Assembly (NCBI GenBank): GCA_023229985.1
Contig: JALNYF010000032.1
Span: 1 to 24,941, forward strand
DNA length: 24,941 nucleotides
DNA from: Bacteroidales bacterium
GTDB taxonomy: Bacteria > Bacteroidota > Bacteroidia > Bacteroidales > WCHB1-69
Direction: 5' to 3'
This document shows positions 8,020-16,008 of the stretch, piece after piece. Each line of letters starts with the position of its first letter. Position 1 is the stretch's first letter. Made by a program: the position numbers and the translations under genes. The notes beneath the pieces are model-generated. The model worked only from the letters and a program-made list of their open reading frames with translations, searched no databases and was not told the DNA's origin.

Positions 8020-9696
8020 ATGAAAAAATTTTTGCTTTTTTTATTTGTTTCCATGATCTTTGCATCATGTTCATGGTTTGATCCGGTTGATACCGATTTA
8101 ATACCTGTGATGATTGGAAAAAAGTACGGGTACATCAATGCGGACGGCGATGTTAAAATCAATCCACAATTTGAGGAGGCTGCTCTTTTTCGCTGCGGCT
8201 TGGCATTAGTCGCAGTCAAAGATTCCAAATCAGACACAAACGATATCCAATACAAATGGGGGTTTATTGATAAAGATGGAGATTATGTAATGCAACCACA
8301 GTACAAACGTGCCACTAGTTTCAGCGAAGGAATTGCGTGGGTAGTGCGTGAAGGAAAAGCCCCGGAAGCCATTAATAAAAAGGGGGAACCTCTTTTTACG
8401 CTTAAAGATGCCGAAGAAGTACAAATCTTTAGGGATGGTTTAGCCGCTTTTTCTGTTATTAATAAAGAAAATGAAGAAAAATGGGGATTTGTGAACATTC
8501 ACGGAGAAGTTGTGATTACGCCACAGTTTGACGGCGTGGGATTGTTTAACGAAGGAATCTGTGCTGTTTACAACGAGAAAGAGAGAAAAGTCGGTTTTAT
8601 TGATAAAGATGGGAAACTGATTATTAACTATCAGTTTGACAATGCTTTAGATTTTCAAAACGGGATGGTCAGCGTAAAACTTGATGATGATTGGGGCATT
8701 ATAGATGAAGACGGAAAATATGTTATCAATCCGCAATTTGACGAAATCATTGCTGATGGCGATTGGTTCATGATGGGAACTGATGACCAATACGGATGGT
8801 GCGATGAAAAAGGAAAATACACTATCAATCCGCAATTCAGTGATATAAGACCATTTTTTGACAATGACTTGGCACCTGTCAAAATAGATGATGAATGGGG
8901 ATTCATTAATAAAAAAGGAAAAATTGTCATATCAGCGCAATTTTTAAGAGCATACCCTTTCATTGACGATATCGCCGTTGTAGGAACCAAGGAGAAATTT
9001 GGATTTATCGATGATGAGGGAAAATATGTTATCAATCCGCAATATGCGGAAATCGGATATGACTATTTGCTCTATTCAATTAGTGACATTTATTGTGCTT
9101 ACGGGATCATTTCAACAGATTATATTAATACAAATGCCTATACCTCAGCCTTTAACCTTGAAAAACCGGGCGGTCTTTCTCTTGAATCGACATACGCAGA
9201 AATGATGGAGAAATATAATCTTTCAGAAACCGATTTTAGTAAATATTTAGACAAGACCACACTCTTAGACTCTACAATCGGAAACAGATTCGCAAACTAT
9301 CGGCTAATAGCAATCGGAAAACCCTATAAGGAAATACAAAACAATTCTTCTTATTTCTACTATCCGGATTACGCTTTTGATTCGTCCGTCAAACCAAAAG
9401 GTTATGAATATGATGTTTCATTTTCTTACAGATCTGCAGGAAAAGAACAGACATTTATTGATGCCGTTAAGAAGTATATATCATCAAAATATCCATTAGA
9501 CAAGAACCATTCAAACGATCAAGTGTCAGTATACACCGATGAAAATCGTTATGTTTATCTTGTCATCTCCAATGATGAAGAAACCGATACACCTACCGGA
9601 TTCAGCATCATCATATCCTCAGAGAGCATCCCCGAATATAGCTCATCAACCTCAATAGAAGAGATAGAAGAGGCGGCAATAGCAGAAGTTGAATAA
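8020..9696 (+). CDS. Lipoprotein made of WG repeats with an unassigned C-terminal domain
   Basis: A 558-residue lipoprotein. The lipobox FASC puts the lipidated cysteine at residue 17, so it should be anchored in the inner or outer membrane. Residues about 35-345 are WG (KWG) repeats of 34-36 residues, each with a core like WGFIDxDGKYVINPQF. Clear cores begin near 37, 80, 155, 191, 225, 259, 293 and 327, and a degenerate one near 116. WG repeats are thought to form beta-propeller-like or solenoid surfaces for protein contacts. Residues about 350-558 carry no repeat: an aromatic-rich segment with a YPDYAFDSS stretch, then an alpha/beta portion and an acidic tail (EEIEEAAIAEVE). I do not recognise this part. 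The gene stands alone between a divergent and a convergent neighbour. Confidence 0.9.
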   Translation: MKKFLLFLFVSMIFASCSWFDPVDTDLIPVMIGKKYGYINADGDVKINPQFEEAALFRCGLALVAVKDSKSDTNDIQYKWGFIDKDGDYVMQPQYKRATSFSEGIAWVVREGKAPEAINKKGEPLFTLKDAEEVQIFRDGLAAFSVINKENEEKWGFVNIHGEVVITPQFDGVGLFNEGICAVYNEKERKVGFIDKDGKLIINYQFDNALDFQNGMVSVKLDDDWGIIDEDGKYVINPQFDEIIADGDWFMMGTDDQYGWCDEKGKYTINPQFSDIRPFFDNDLAPVKIDDEWGFINKKGKIVISAQFLRAYPFIDDIAVVGTKEKFGFIDDEGKYVINPQYAEIGYDYLLYSISDIYCAYGIISTDYINTNAYTSAFNLEKPGGLSLESTYAEMMEKYNLSETDFSKYLDKTTLLDSTIGNRFANYRLIAIGKPYKEIQNNSSYFYYPDYAFDSSVKPKGYEYDVSFSYRSAGKEQTFIDAVKKYISSKYPLDKNHSNDQVSVYTDENRYVYLVISNDEETDTPTGFSIIISSESIPEYSSSTSIEEIEEAAIAEVE

Positions 9697-9831
9697 TAAG
9701 GCTGATTGAGAAGTGGCCGAATCATTAATAACTTTGAAACCATTGATTATCAAATTATTATAAATTCACACCAATTCTTTATCGGGATTAGATAAAAAAC
9801 GCTCCCGAGGATTAACCTACATCGTTTGAAC

Positions 9832-9888
9832 AAAAGCGAGATCATTGCTTCAGATATGAAAAATAACTTGAGCTCTTATCTCGCTTTT
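9832..9888. terminator. Hairpin between convergent genes, overlapping the 3' end of the HhH gene
   Basis: AAAAGCGAGAT (9832-9842) is the exact reverse complement of ATCTCGCTTTT (9878-9888), with about 35 nt between and further T/A runs outside. The right arm lies inside the coding region of the minus-strand HhH gene, whose stop is at 9850-9852. On the plus strand it would end the WG transcript. The large loop lowers confidence. Confidence 0.5.
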
Positions 9889-11907
9889 TTGTTGACCGTT
9901 GATCAGCTCATGCGAAGAACCAATGCTACTTCTATCATCATAAAAAGTTTGCGAGAATCGCAGCTGAAGGTCAAAAAAAGAGTAGCCATAGTCGAGCATG
10001 ACATAAAATCTCACTCCTTTTCCATAATAGCCATTAATGGTAAACATATACAATAAATCATTCTCATACGCATAAATCCTTTCATCATAAGAGTCTGTAT
10101 CAAAGAAGGCAAAACGGAGATTGGCTCCGAAATTCCATTTTGGGATTTTCACACCCACATCTTGAAAAAGTAAAATGCCTTGTTTGAATGAATGCGAAGG
10201 CAGTACATTCAGAACAAAGTCAATTTCGGTTTTCATTTTCATTATATCGATGGGAGAATAGTTAAAAGCACACCTCAATTTGTGTTGTTGTTGCGTTGCG
10301 AGTGTTTGATAATATGCTGTAATTCTGTAATTTCCCTCCTTCATTTTGTACTGATACTTGACATGAAGTTGCAAATTACGGTGCAAGGAAAAAATAAGTT
10401 TGGCAGTGCAATCAAATCCATTTGTTGGTTGATCGGTTCTAAATCGCAGCCACGGAAAATAGTAGAAATCTCCATTGAGTACCAACTGCACTATTCGCGA
10501 TAAAACAAAATCTGCCGCTACATACATCCCTATTTCATTATGAGACAGGGAGTTTTCTCCGAACGCACTACTATTGAGAGCGATATATTTTGGGTCATAA
10601 TAGCGAAACAGCACGGACAATTTGCAACGCGGGTCGACATCAAAAACACCCCCTTGCAAGAAGGCAATTCCGCCATTGCGACTTACCCCAAACTCCCCAA
10701 ACAGAATACTTTTTGGAACAATAACCTTATAATCCATTCCAAAATTGCACATTGATTTGCCGGTAAAATCAAATTTTTTGTAAAGTTCTTTGGCGGGAAG
10801 TATCTCAGCAGAAAAATCAGTTTTAGTAATGGTTGCGCCCACGCTGAAAATTCTTCGTTTCAGTTGAAAATTGCCACCATAAATCCTGTTATAGAAACTC
10901 TGTTTCCGGATTACTTCGTTTAGCGTGCGATGATAGGGGGAGAGCGAAAGCGATCCGTCAAAAAAACAGTTACTATCACTGTCTATCAACAATTCTCCAT
11001 CAAAAAAACGATGTGAATAAAACAGCGTTCCTAAATAATGGGCATCTCCGATAGTCACAGCAACGCCGCGCAGATTGCTACTTTCATTCATCGGAGCAGA
11101 AGGACGAATCATGGAAGCAAATCGACGTATTTGCCCCGCTCCCCCACCCTTTGTCCCCATACTTCGCCCGCCCATAACTAATCCTTGACCAAAATCTAAA
11201 TTATAATCTCCTATTACACAATTTTTTAAAACACCAATATTCTTAAACTGCACAAAAAAGGCATAATGGTCAAATCCCTGTTTTTGTGTACCTTTAAAAA
11301 ACTCCTCGCCTGCATCTTTTTCTCCCGAAAGTGCCATGGCAAAATTATCGCCGGACTTAAAAGTATATTTAAAGGTCAACCGCAGTGGATTTCCCAAATA
11401 AGCATTCTCTTGTTCCGAATAATAACCGGCTTGTTTTTCAAGCACTTGACCATAACGGAGTAGTAATTTCTGACTTGATCTCCGAAAAAAAGAGCGGAAT
11501 ACACTTCGCATACTTTTCGCGGGGCGCACCTCAACAAAATTGATGATCCGTTCTACATCACTTCGTGAAAAACCCTCTACTGCCGCCAACTCATATATCG
11601 TTACCAATTCGCCATAAATCTCAATATATAATTGTAATTGATAGTATTGATAATCCGTAAATTTTAATAAAGAATAGGCAACTTCTGCCGGCAATTCATT
11701 AATATTGATTTTTTGCGTCTGACCCTCCAATAAAAAATCTAGATTGTCGGCAAAATCCACCTCCTCGCTTTCCGAGTCAATTACTTGTTCTTCAATATTT
11801 TCAAATAAATTATCCTGCATATTATCAAAGATAAAAAGAGAATCTTCTTGTGCAAATAGATATAGCCAATTCCCAAAAAAGAGTAAAAATAGAATATTTT
11901 TTTTCAT
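9850..11907 (-). CDS. HhH (ComEA-like) domain fused to an outer-membrane beta-barrel
   Basis: A 685-residue exported protein. Residues 1-19 are a signal peptide (LFA, then Q20). After an acidic linker, residues 66-127 match a double helix-hairpin-helix of the ComEA type: KININELPAEVAYSLL, then YGELVTIYELAAVEGF and VERIINFVEV. The remaining 550 residues alternate polar and hydrophobic residues in many short strands with aromatic ends and finish EIRAQVIFHI, as expected for an outer-membrane beta-barrel. Proteins of this layout recur in Bacteroidetes without known function. The glycines of the first hairpin (usual GIG) are replaced by FTDYQ and the second is reduced to EGFS, so DNA binding should not be assumed. 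The start overlaps the stop of the upstream barrel gene by ATGA, indicating translational coupling. Confidence 0.8.
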   Translation of the reverse strand: MKKNILFLLFFGNWLYLFAQEDSLFIFDNMQDNLFENIEEQVIDSESEEVDFADNLDFLLEGQTQKININELPAEVAYSLLKFTDYQYYQLQLYIEIYGELVTIYELAAVEGFSRSDVERIINFVEVRPAKSMRSVFRSFFRRSSQKLLLRYGQVLEKQAGYYSEQENAYLGNPLRLTFKYTFKSGDNFAMALSGEKDAGEEFFKGTQKQGFDHYAFFVQFKNIGVLKNCVIGDYNLDFGQGLVMGGRSMGTKGGGAGQIRRFASMIRPSAPMNESSNLRGVAVTIGDAHYLGTLFYSHRFFDGELLIDSDSNCFFDGSLSLSPYHRTLNEVIRKQSFYNRIYGGNFQLKRRIFSVGATITKTDFSAEILPAKELYKKFDFTGKSMCNFGMDYKVIVPKSILFGEFGVSRNGGIAFLQGGVFDVDPRCKLSVLFRYYDPKYIALNSSAFGENSLSHNEIGMYVAADFVLSRIVQLVLNGDFYYFPWLRFRTDQPTNGFDCTAKLIFSLHRNLQLHVKYQYKMKEGNYRITAYYQTLATQQQHKLRCAFNYSPIDIMKMKTEIDFVLNVLPSHSFKQGILLFQDVGVKIPKWNFGANLRFAFFDTDSYDERIYAYENDLLYMFTINGYYGKGVRFYVMLDYGYSFFDLQLRFSQTFYDDRSSIGSSHELINGQQKSEIRAQVIFHI

Positions 11908-12728
11908 TTTGAACGTGATTCGAATGAGTAATGTAGCGTAATCTTAGGAACAAAACCAACCGCCAATTGATATTCGCAGCCGAAACCGAATAAAAAGTGT
12001 CTCCACCATAATTCTGCATCAATTGACAACTTAGGGGCAGGAAACTGCACATAACTTGTTAGGAACAATTTATTTATCCTAAAAACGGCACCCACGCCCA
12101 CGCCCAATCTACTTTTTAATTCTTTTTCTACTTGACTGTAAATCAGTAAATTTTTACTAATTCTATAGTCAATATTAAAATAAAAACGAAGTGGCATCAT
12201 TGTTTTGCCCACAATTCCATACTTTAAACGCGCGGGGTTATAGACTGAAAATCCGATTCCGACTTTATCGTGAATGGGGGCATAAAGTGAAACATCAAAA
12301 GTAACGGAATGGACGGACGGATAGTCGGCAGCGTGTAATAGAGAATAGTAAAATCGTGCCGCGATGGCAATATGTTTCCCGAAACTCCTTGCATAAGCGC
12401 CTGCCACAGTGAGATCTCCATATTTTGCATAGCCAAAATGAGAAACTTGAAAGACAAAGGCGTTCTGATGGAAGCGTAGAATCCCTGAAACAGCTTCATT
12501 CTCAAGTTCTTTCAGTAAAAACCGATTATGAAAAGAAGCAGAAACGTAAGATTTGTTTAAAAAAGAAGCCGATGCACAATTATTCTCATATTGTCCTAAC
12601 ACAAAAACCTCGCCAACAGATGGCACATTTGCAAATTTTTGAAGAATTAAAGAATCAACTTGTGAAAATGTAAAGTGCTGACTTACAATGTACAAGCATA
12701 GCAGCAAAAGGAGTTTTCGAGAAGACAT
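11904..12728 (-). CDS. Predicted outer-membrane beta-barrel protein
   Basis: A 274-residue exported protein with a signal peptide over about residues 1-22 (FTFS, then QVDS). The mature part is dominated by amphipathic beta-strands rich in Tyr and Phe (FYFNIDYRI, FGFGCEYQLAVGF) and ends HYSFESRSK. The pattern resembles PorV/PorQ-like or similar small Bacteroidetes barrels, but I cannot assign a family. Its stop codon overlaps the ATG of the HhH/barrel gene (11904-11907), so the two are made together and may form one complex. A -7 element lies just upstream. Confidence 0.75.
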   Translation of the reverse strand: MSSRKLLLLLCLYIVSQHFTFSQVDSLILQKFANVPSVGEVFVLGQYENNCASASFLNKSYVSASFHNRFLLKELENEAVSGILRFHQNAFVFQVSHFGYAKYGDLTVAGAYARSFGKHIAIAARFYYSLLHAADYPSVHSVTFDVSLYAPIHDKVGIGFSVYNPARLKYGIVGKTMMPLRFYFNIDYRISKNLLIYSQVEKELKSRLGVGVGAVFRINKLFLTSYVQFPAPKLSIDAELWWRHFLFGFGCEYQLAVGFVPKITLHYSFESRSK

Positions 12729-12748
12729 GGTAGTTAAATTTTAGATTA

Positions 12749-12756
12749 CAAAGATA
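12749..12756 (-). promoter_or_regulatory. Bacteroidetes -7 element for the outer-membrane protein pair
   Basis: The minus strand reads TATCTTTG, a full TAnnTTTG match 20 nt upstream of the ATG at 12728. The flippase gene ends at 12830, so this promoter can drive the two barrel genes separately. Confidence 0.6.
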
Positions 12757-12829
12757 CAACACGAAAAAGGCGAAATCAATAGGTTTCGTCACTTTTTTCA
12801 AAAAGGCGATCGATTTTATCACTTATTTT

Positions 12830-14335
12830 TTAACGGCGAATACGTCTGCGAATAAAGTTGTTTATTTCGGGGGAAATATGGGAATAATAGACCAAAAAAC
12901 AGCCGGTTATCACAACTATTCCTGAACGAACCGCTGATTCCGTCAATTTCCCGATGATTGAAGTAATATCCGGTAAAAAAGTAACGATAAATGCACATAA
13001 GCAATTGATACCGTACAAAATAGCAATAATGCCAACCACCTTTAACTGTGCCAATGAAAAGGGAGATGTTCCAATTTTGTATCTGATATATAAAAGTAAG
13101 AGGGAATAGGCAAAAACGTAGGAGAGCAACGTCGCCATAGCCGCGCCATTCATGCCCCACACCGGTATTAAAACGACATTTAGCACAATGGCAGAAGCCG
13201 TTAACAATACGGTAAAAATGAGTGAAAAATAGTAATATTTAGAAAATCCGAGAATGGTATTCCCAATCGTAAAAGAAGAATTATAGAGACGTGAACATGC
13301 CAGAATGAAAACAACCCATTTCCCCTGTGCATATTCTGCACCGTTGGGAAGTATTTGAAAAAGAACATCAATATTGATCCAAATCATCAAAAAAATGGCA
13401 GAGCCTGCCAACAATTGGTATAACGAAACTTTTTTACACAAAAAATTTGCCGTTTGGAAATCATTTTCTTTAACGGCAATGGAAATTTGCGGTTGCGTAA
13501 TGCTTCCCAAAGAGCGATAAGGTACTTCAATAACGGTAGCAATATAATTGGCAATGGCAAAAATCCCGGTAAAGGTGAGTCCCATTTTGGCACTGACGAA
13601 AAAACTATTCAAGATAGGAGTAATATTTCCTGCCAACGCCGCAGTTAATAAAAATAATGTATAGAAAAAGAATTCGCGTTTCAGTGACGGCGTGATGTGT
13701 TTCCAATCCGGTTTAAAGGAAACCCGTTTTAATGACAACAAATACAAGACATTGAGAATGGCTGCGATAGCGTAAGTCATACAAAAGCATATCACTAAAC
13801 CGTCTAAATCAATTACATTTATTCCAAAAAGGATGTACGCAACCAACAGCAACAGCCGAATGCCCACTTCTCGAATGAACTTGGGAACAGCAATTCGCAT
13901 GAGAAGAATGGAATTGGTTTCAAAAACCGCAGTATATAAGGCAAAAAAAGATAGCGGAATAATGAAATAGAAGTAGTTAACGAAAAGTGGCGATTTTTCT
14001 TGAAAAATGTCAATGATTGAATTTTTGAAGATGAAAAAACAGACCAAAAAAATAGCAAAACCGATAAATGGGATGATTAAACTCCAAAAGAAAATGCCAT
14101 GGTCTTTTTCTTTATCATCTTTAAAATAGGGATAAAAACGCAACATCGAAGCATTGGTGCCTAATTGTGCCAAACCGGCAAACAGCATGGCAGCGTCCAC
14201 TAACACCCTCGTTAAGCCGATTTCCTCCGCCGTAAGATAGTGTGTCAGAATGAAAAAGGTGGTAACAAAACCAATGCCAATCCCCAAATAATTGACGATA
14301 GTTCCCTTAATACTCTGACGAATAATAACCCCCAT
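12830..14335 (-). CDS. Polysaccharide/lipid-linked glycan flippase (MOP superfamily, Wzx-like)
   Basis: A 501-residue inner-membrane protein with about 12-14 hydrophobic helices, fitting the polysaccharide transport branch of the MOP superfamily, which flips lipid-linked sugars across the inner membrane. The N-terminus MGVIIRQSIKGTIVNYLG, with its early basic helix, is typical. The middle carries a PYRSLGSITQPQIS segment and the tail is strongly basic (NNFIRRRIRR). I prefer the ATG at 14335; a TTG three codons upstream (14344) is also in frame but less likely. No glycosyltransferases lie nearby, so the substrate cannot be inferred. Transcription diverges from ffh. Confidence 0.88.
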   Translation of the reverse strand: MGVIIRQSIKGTIVNYLGIGIGFVTTFFILTHYLTAEEIGLTRVLVDAAMLFAGLAQLGTNASMLRFYPYFKDDKEKDHGIFFWSLIIPFIGFAIFLVCFFIFKNSIIDIFQEKSPLFVNYFYFIIPLSFFALYTAVFETNSILLMRIAVPKFIREVGIRLLLLVAYILFGINVIDLDGLVICFCMTYAIAAILNVLYLLSLKRVSFKPDWKHITPSLKREFFFYTLFLLTAALAGNITPILNSFFVSAKMGLTFTGIFAIANYIATVIEVPYRSLGSITQPQISIAVKENDFQTANFLCKKVSLYQLLAGSAIFLMIWINIDVLFQILPNGAEYAQGKWVVFILACSRLYNSSFTIGNTILGFSKYYYFSLIFTVLLTASAIVLNVVLIPVWGMNGAAMATLLSYVFAYSLLLLYIRYKIGTSPFSLAQLKVVGIIAILYGINCLCAFIVTFLPDITSIIGKLTESAVRSGIVVITGCFLVYYSHISPEINNFIRRRIRR

Positions 14336-14356
14336 TATTTTCAAATTTTGAAGTTA

Positions 14357-14364
14357 CAAAAATA
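14357..14364 (-). promoter_or_regulatory. Bacteroidetes -7 element for the flippase gene
   Basis: The minus strand reads TATTTTTG, a TAnnTTTG match 21 nt upstream of the ATG at 14335. No clear -33 box is visible. Confidence 0.5.
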
Positions 14365-14523
14365 CAAATAATTCGGATTGTGAATATATATTGCGTAAAC
14401 AATTCATTTTTGCATGGTTCGCTCGAAATCATCCCGAAGTCAGCCGCAAAGCAATAGTAGTGAAAAGGAAATAAAAGGTAAAAAAGCCCGTAATCAAGCA
14501 AGTAATATTTTGGAAAAATTGTG

Positions 14524-14531
14524 TAATTTTG
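14524..14531 (+). promoter_or_regulatory. Bacteroidetes -7 element for ffh
   Basis: TAATTTTG, a full TAnnTTTG match, lies 39 nt upstream of the ffh ATG. A TTTTGG stands about 11 nt above it, closer than the usual -33 spacing. Confidence 0.6.
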
Positions 14532-14570
14532 CACCCACAATTTTTGAAAACATAAAATACAATATTCAGA

Positions 14571-15902
14571 ATGTTTGATAGTTTAAGCGACAGATTAGAA
14601 AGAGCCTTTAAAATACTGAAAGGGCAAGGTTATATTACTGAAATTAACGTGGCAGAAACAATGAAAGAGGTGCGGAAAGCCTTGTTAGATGCGGATGTCA
14701 GTTATAAAATTGCCAAGGATTTTACAGATGAGGTAAAGAAGAAAGCACTGGGTTTAAATGTTTTGAAAGCGGTGTCGCCCGGGCAGTTGATGGTAAAGGT
14801 TACCTACGATGAATTGATCTCTTTGATGGGAACAACTGCGGAGGATATTAACATCAAAGCCAATCCGTCTATTATATTAATGGCGGGATTACAAGGTTCC
14901 GGTAAGACGACCCACGCTGCCAAGTTGGCCAATCTATTAAAAAACAAGCGCAAAAAAAATCCGTTGCTGGTTGCATGCGACGTTTATCGTCCGGCTGCTA
15001 TTGACCAATTGAAAGTGCTGGGAGAACAAATTGGAGTTCCTGTTTTTAGTGATCCGGAATCCAAAAAGCCGGTAGAAATTGCAAAACGTGCGGTGGCTCA
15101 CGCCAAGGAATATGGGCACGACGTCGTGCTCGTGGATACGGCAGGACGTTTGGCAATTGACGAAGAGATGATGGATGAAATAGGAAATATCAAAGATGCC
15201 ATTCATCCTCATGAAATTCTGTTTGTGGTGGATGCCATGACCGGACAAGATGCAGTAAACACGGCAAAAGCCTTCAACGACAAGCTGGATTTTGACGGGG
15301 TTATCTTGACTAAAATGGATGGTGACACACGTGGGGGTGCAGCTTTAACCGTGAAAGCAGTTGTAAATAAACCAATTAAGTTTATCGGTTTAGGTGAAAA
15401 GATGGAAGCTATGGATGTCTTTCATCCCGATAGGATGGCGGAAAGAATCTTGGGAATGGGCGATATCCGTTCCTTTGTAGAAACTGCACAAGCACAATTT
15501 GATGCAGAAGAAGCTGCTAAATTACAGAAGAAATTAGCCAAGAATCAATTTGATTTCAACGACTTCTTAAATCAGATAACACAAATCAAGAAAATGGGAA
15601 ATGTGAAAGAATTGATGGGAATGATTCCGGGTATGGGCAAAGCGGTTCGCGATATGGATATAGATGACAATTCTTTCAAAAGTGTGGAAGCCATTATTTT
15701 AGCGATGACACCGGAAGAGCGTGCCAATCCGGAAGTGATCAACGGTAGCCGCAAAAAACGAATCGCGATCGGGAGTGGCACAGACATTCAGGAAGTAAAT
15801 CGCTTAGTGAAACAATTCTTTGACACCCGCAAAATGATGAAAATGGTGAATAATGGAAAAGCCAAGAATTTGATGCATGCGCTGAGTGCAAGAAAAAAAT
15901 AA
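14571..15902 (+). CDS. ffh: Signal recognition particle GTPase Ffh (SRP54)
   Basis: Binds 4.5S RNA and signal sequences of nascent membrane and secreted proteins and delivers ribosomes to the FtsY receptor. The 443-residue protein has the normal N-G-M layout: the N-domain helix bundle (1-95), the P-loop GLQGSGKTT (106-114), DTAGRL (189-194), TKMDGDTRGGA (247-257), and a Met-rich M domain from about 320 with the finger-loop segment MGNVKELMGMIPGMGK and the RNA-binding motif GSRKKRIAIGSGT near 392-404. Start MFDSLSDRLERAF is standard. It is a single-gene transcript ending at the hairpin at 15961-15992. Confidence 0.98.
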   Translation: MFDSLSDRLERAFKILKGQGYITEINVAETMKEVRKALLDADVSYKIAKDFTDEVKKKALGLNVLKAVSPGQLMVKVTYDELISLMGTTAEDINIKANPSIILMAGLQGSGKTTHAAKLANLLKNKRKKNPLLVACDVYRPAAIDQLKVLGEQIGVPVFSDPESKKPVEIAKRAVAHAKEYGHDVVLVDTAGRLAIDEEMMDEIGNIKDAIHPHEILFVVDAMTGQDAVNTAKAFNDKLDFDGVILTKMDGDTRGGAALTVKAVVNKPIKFIGLGEKMEAMDVFHPDRMAERILGMGDIRSFVETAQAQFDAEEAAKLQKKLAKNQFDFNDFLNQITQIKKMGNVKELMGMIPGMGKAVRDMDIDDNSFKSVEAIILAMTPEERANPEVINGSRKKRIAIGSGTDIQEVNRLVKQFFDTRKMMKMVNNGKAKNLMHALSARKK

Positions 15903-15960
15903 TCACCGCACGGAGGATGATTCATCTTATTAGTATGAATATCTACTCGTTATAAAAATA

Positions 15961-15992
15961 AAAAAAGCGAAACAATACTGTTTCGCTTTTTT
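15961..15992. terminator. Strong bidirectional intrinsic terminator after ffh
   Basis: AAAAAAGCGAAACA (15961-15974) pairs perfectly with TGTTTCGCTTTTTT (15979-15992) across a 4-nt loop, giving 14 pairs. A/T tracts on both sides let it end ffh and the converging gene at 16009-17370. Confidence 0.95.
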
Positions 15993-16008
15993 TTGCAGGT
16001 ATCAAAGA

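Noticed and set aside
9782..9808. Small hairpin CGGGA...TCCCG downstream of the WG gene
   Set aside because: Five pairs with a loop of about 16 nt and no T tract; the stem at 9832-9888 is a better terminator.
14342..14344. TTG as start of the flippase (and similar TTG codons at 19145 and 23581)
   Set aside because: In each case an ATG slightly downstream begins a family-typical N-terminus or signal peptide, and at 19145 the TTG lies inside the promoter element.
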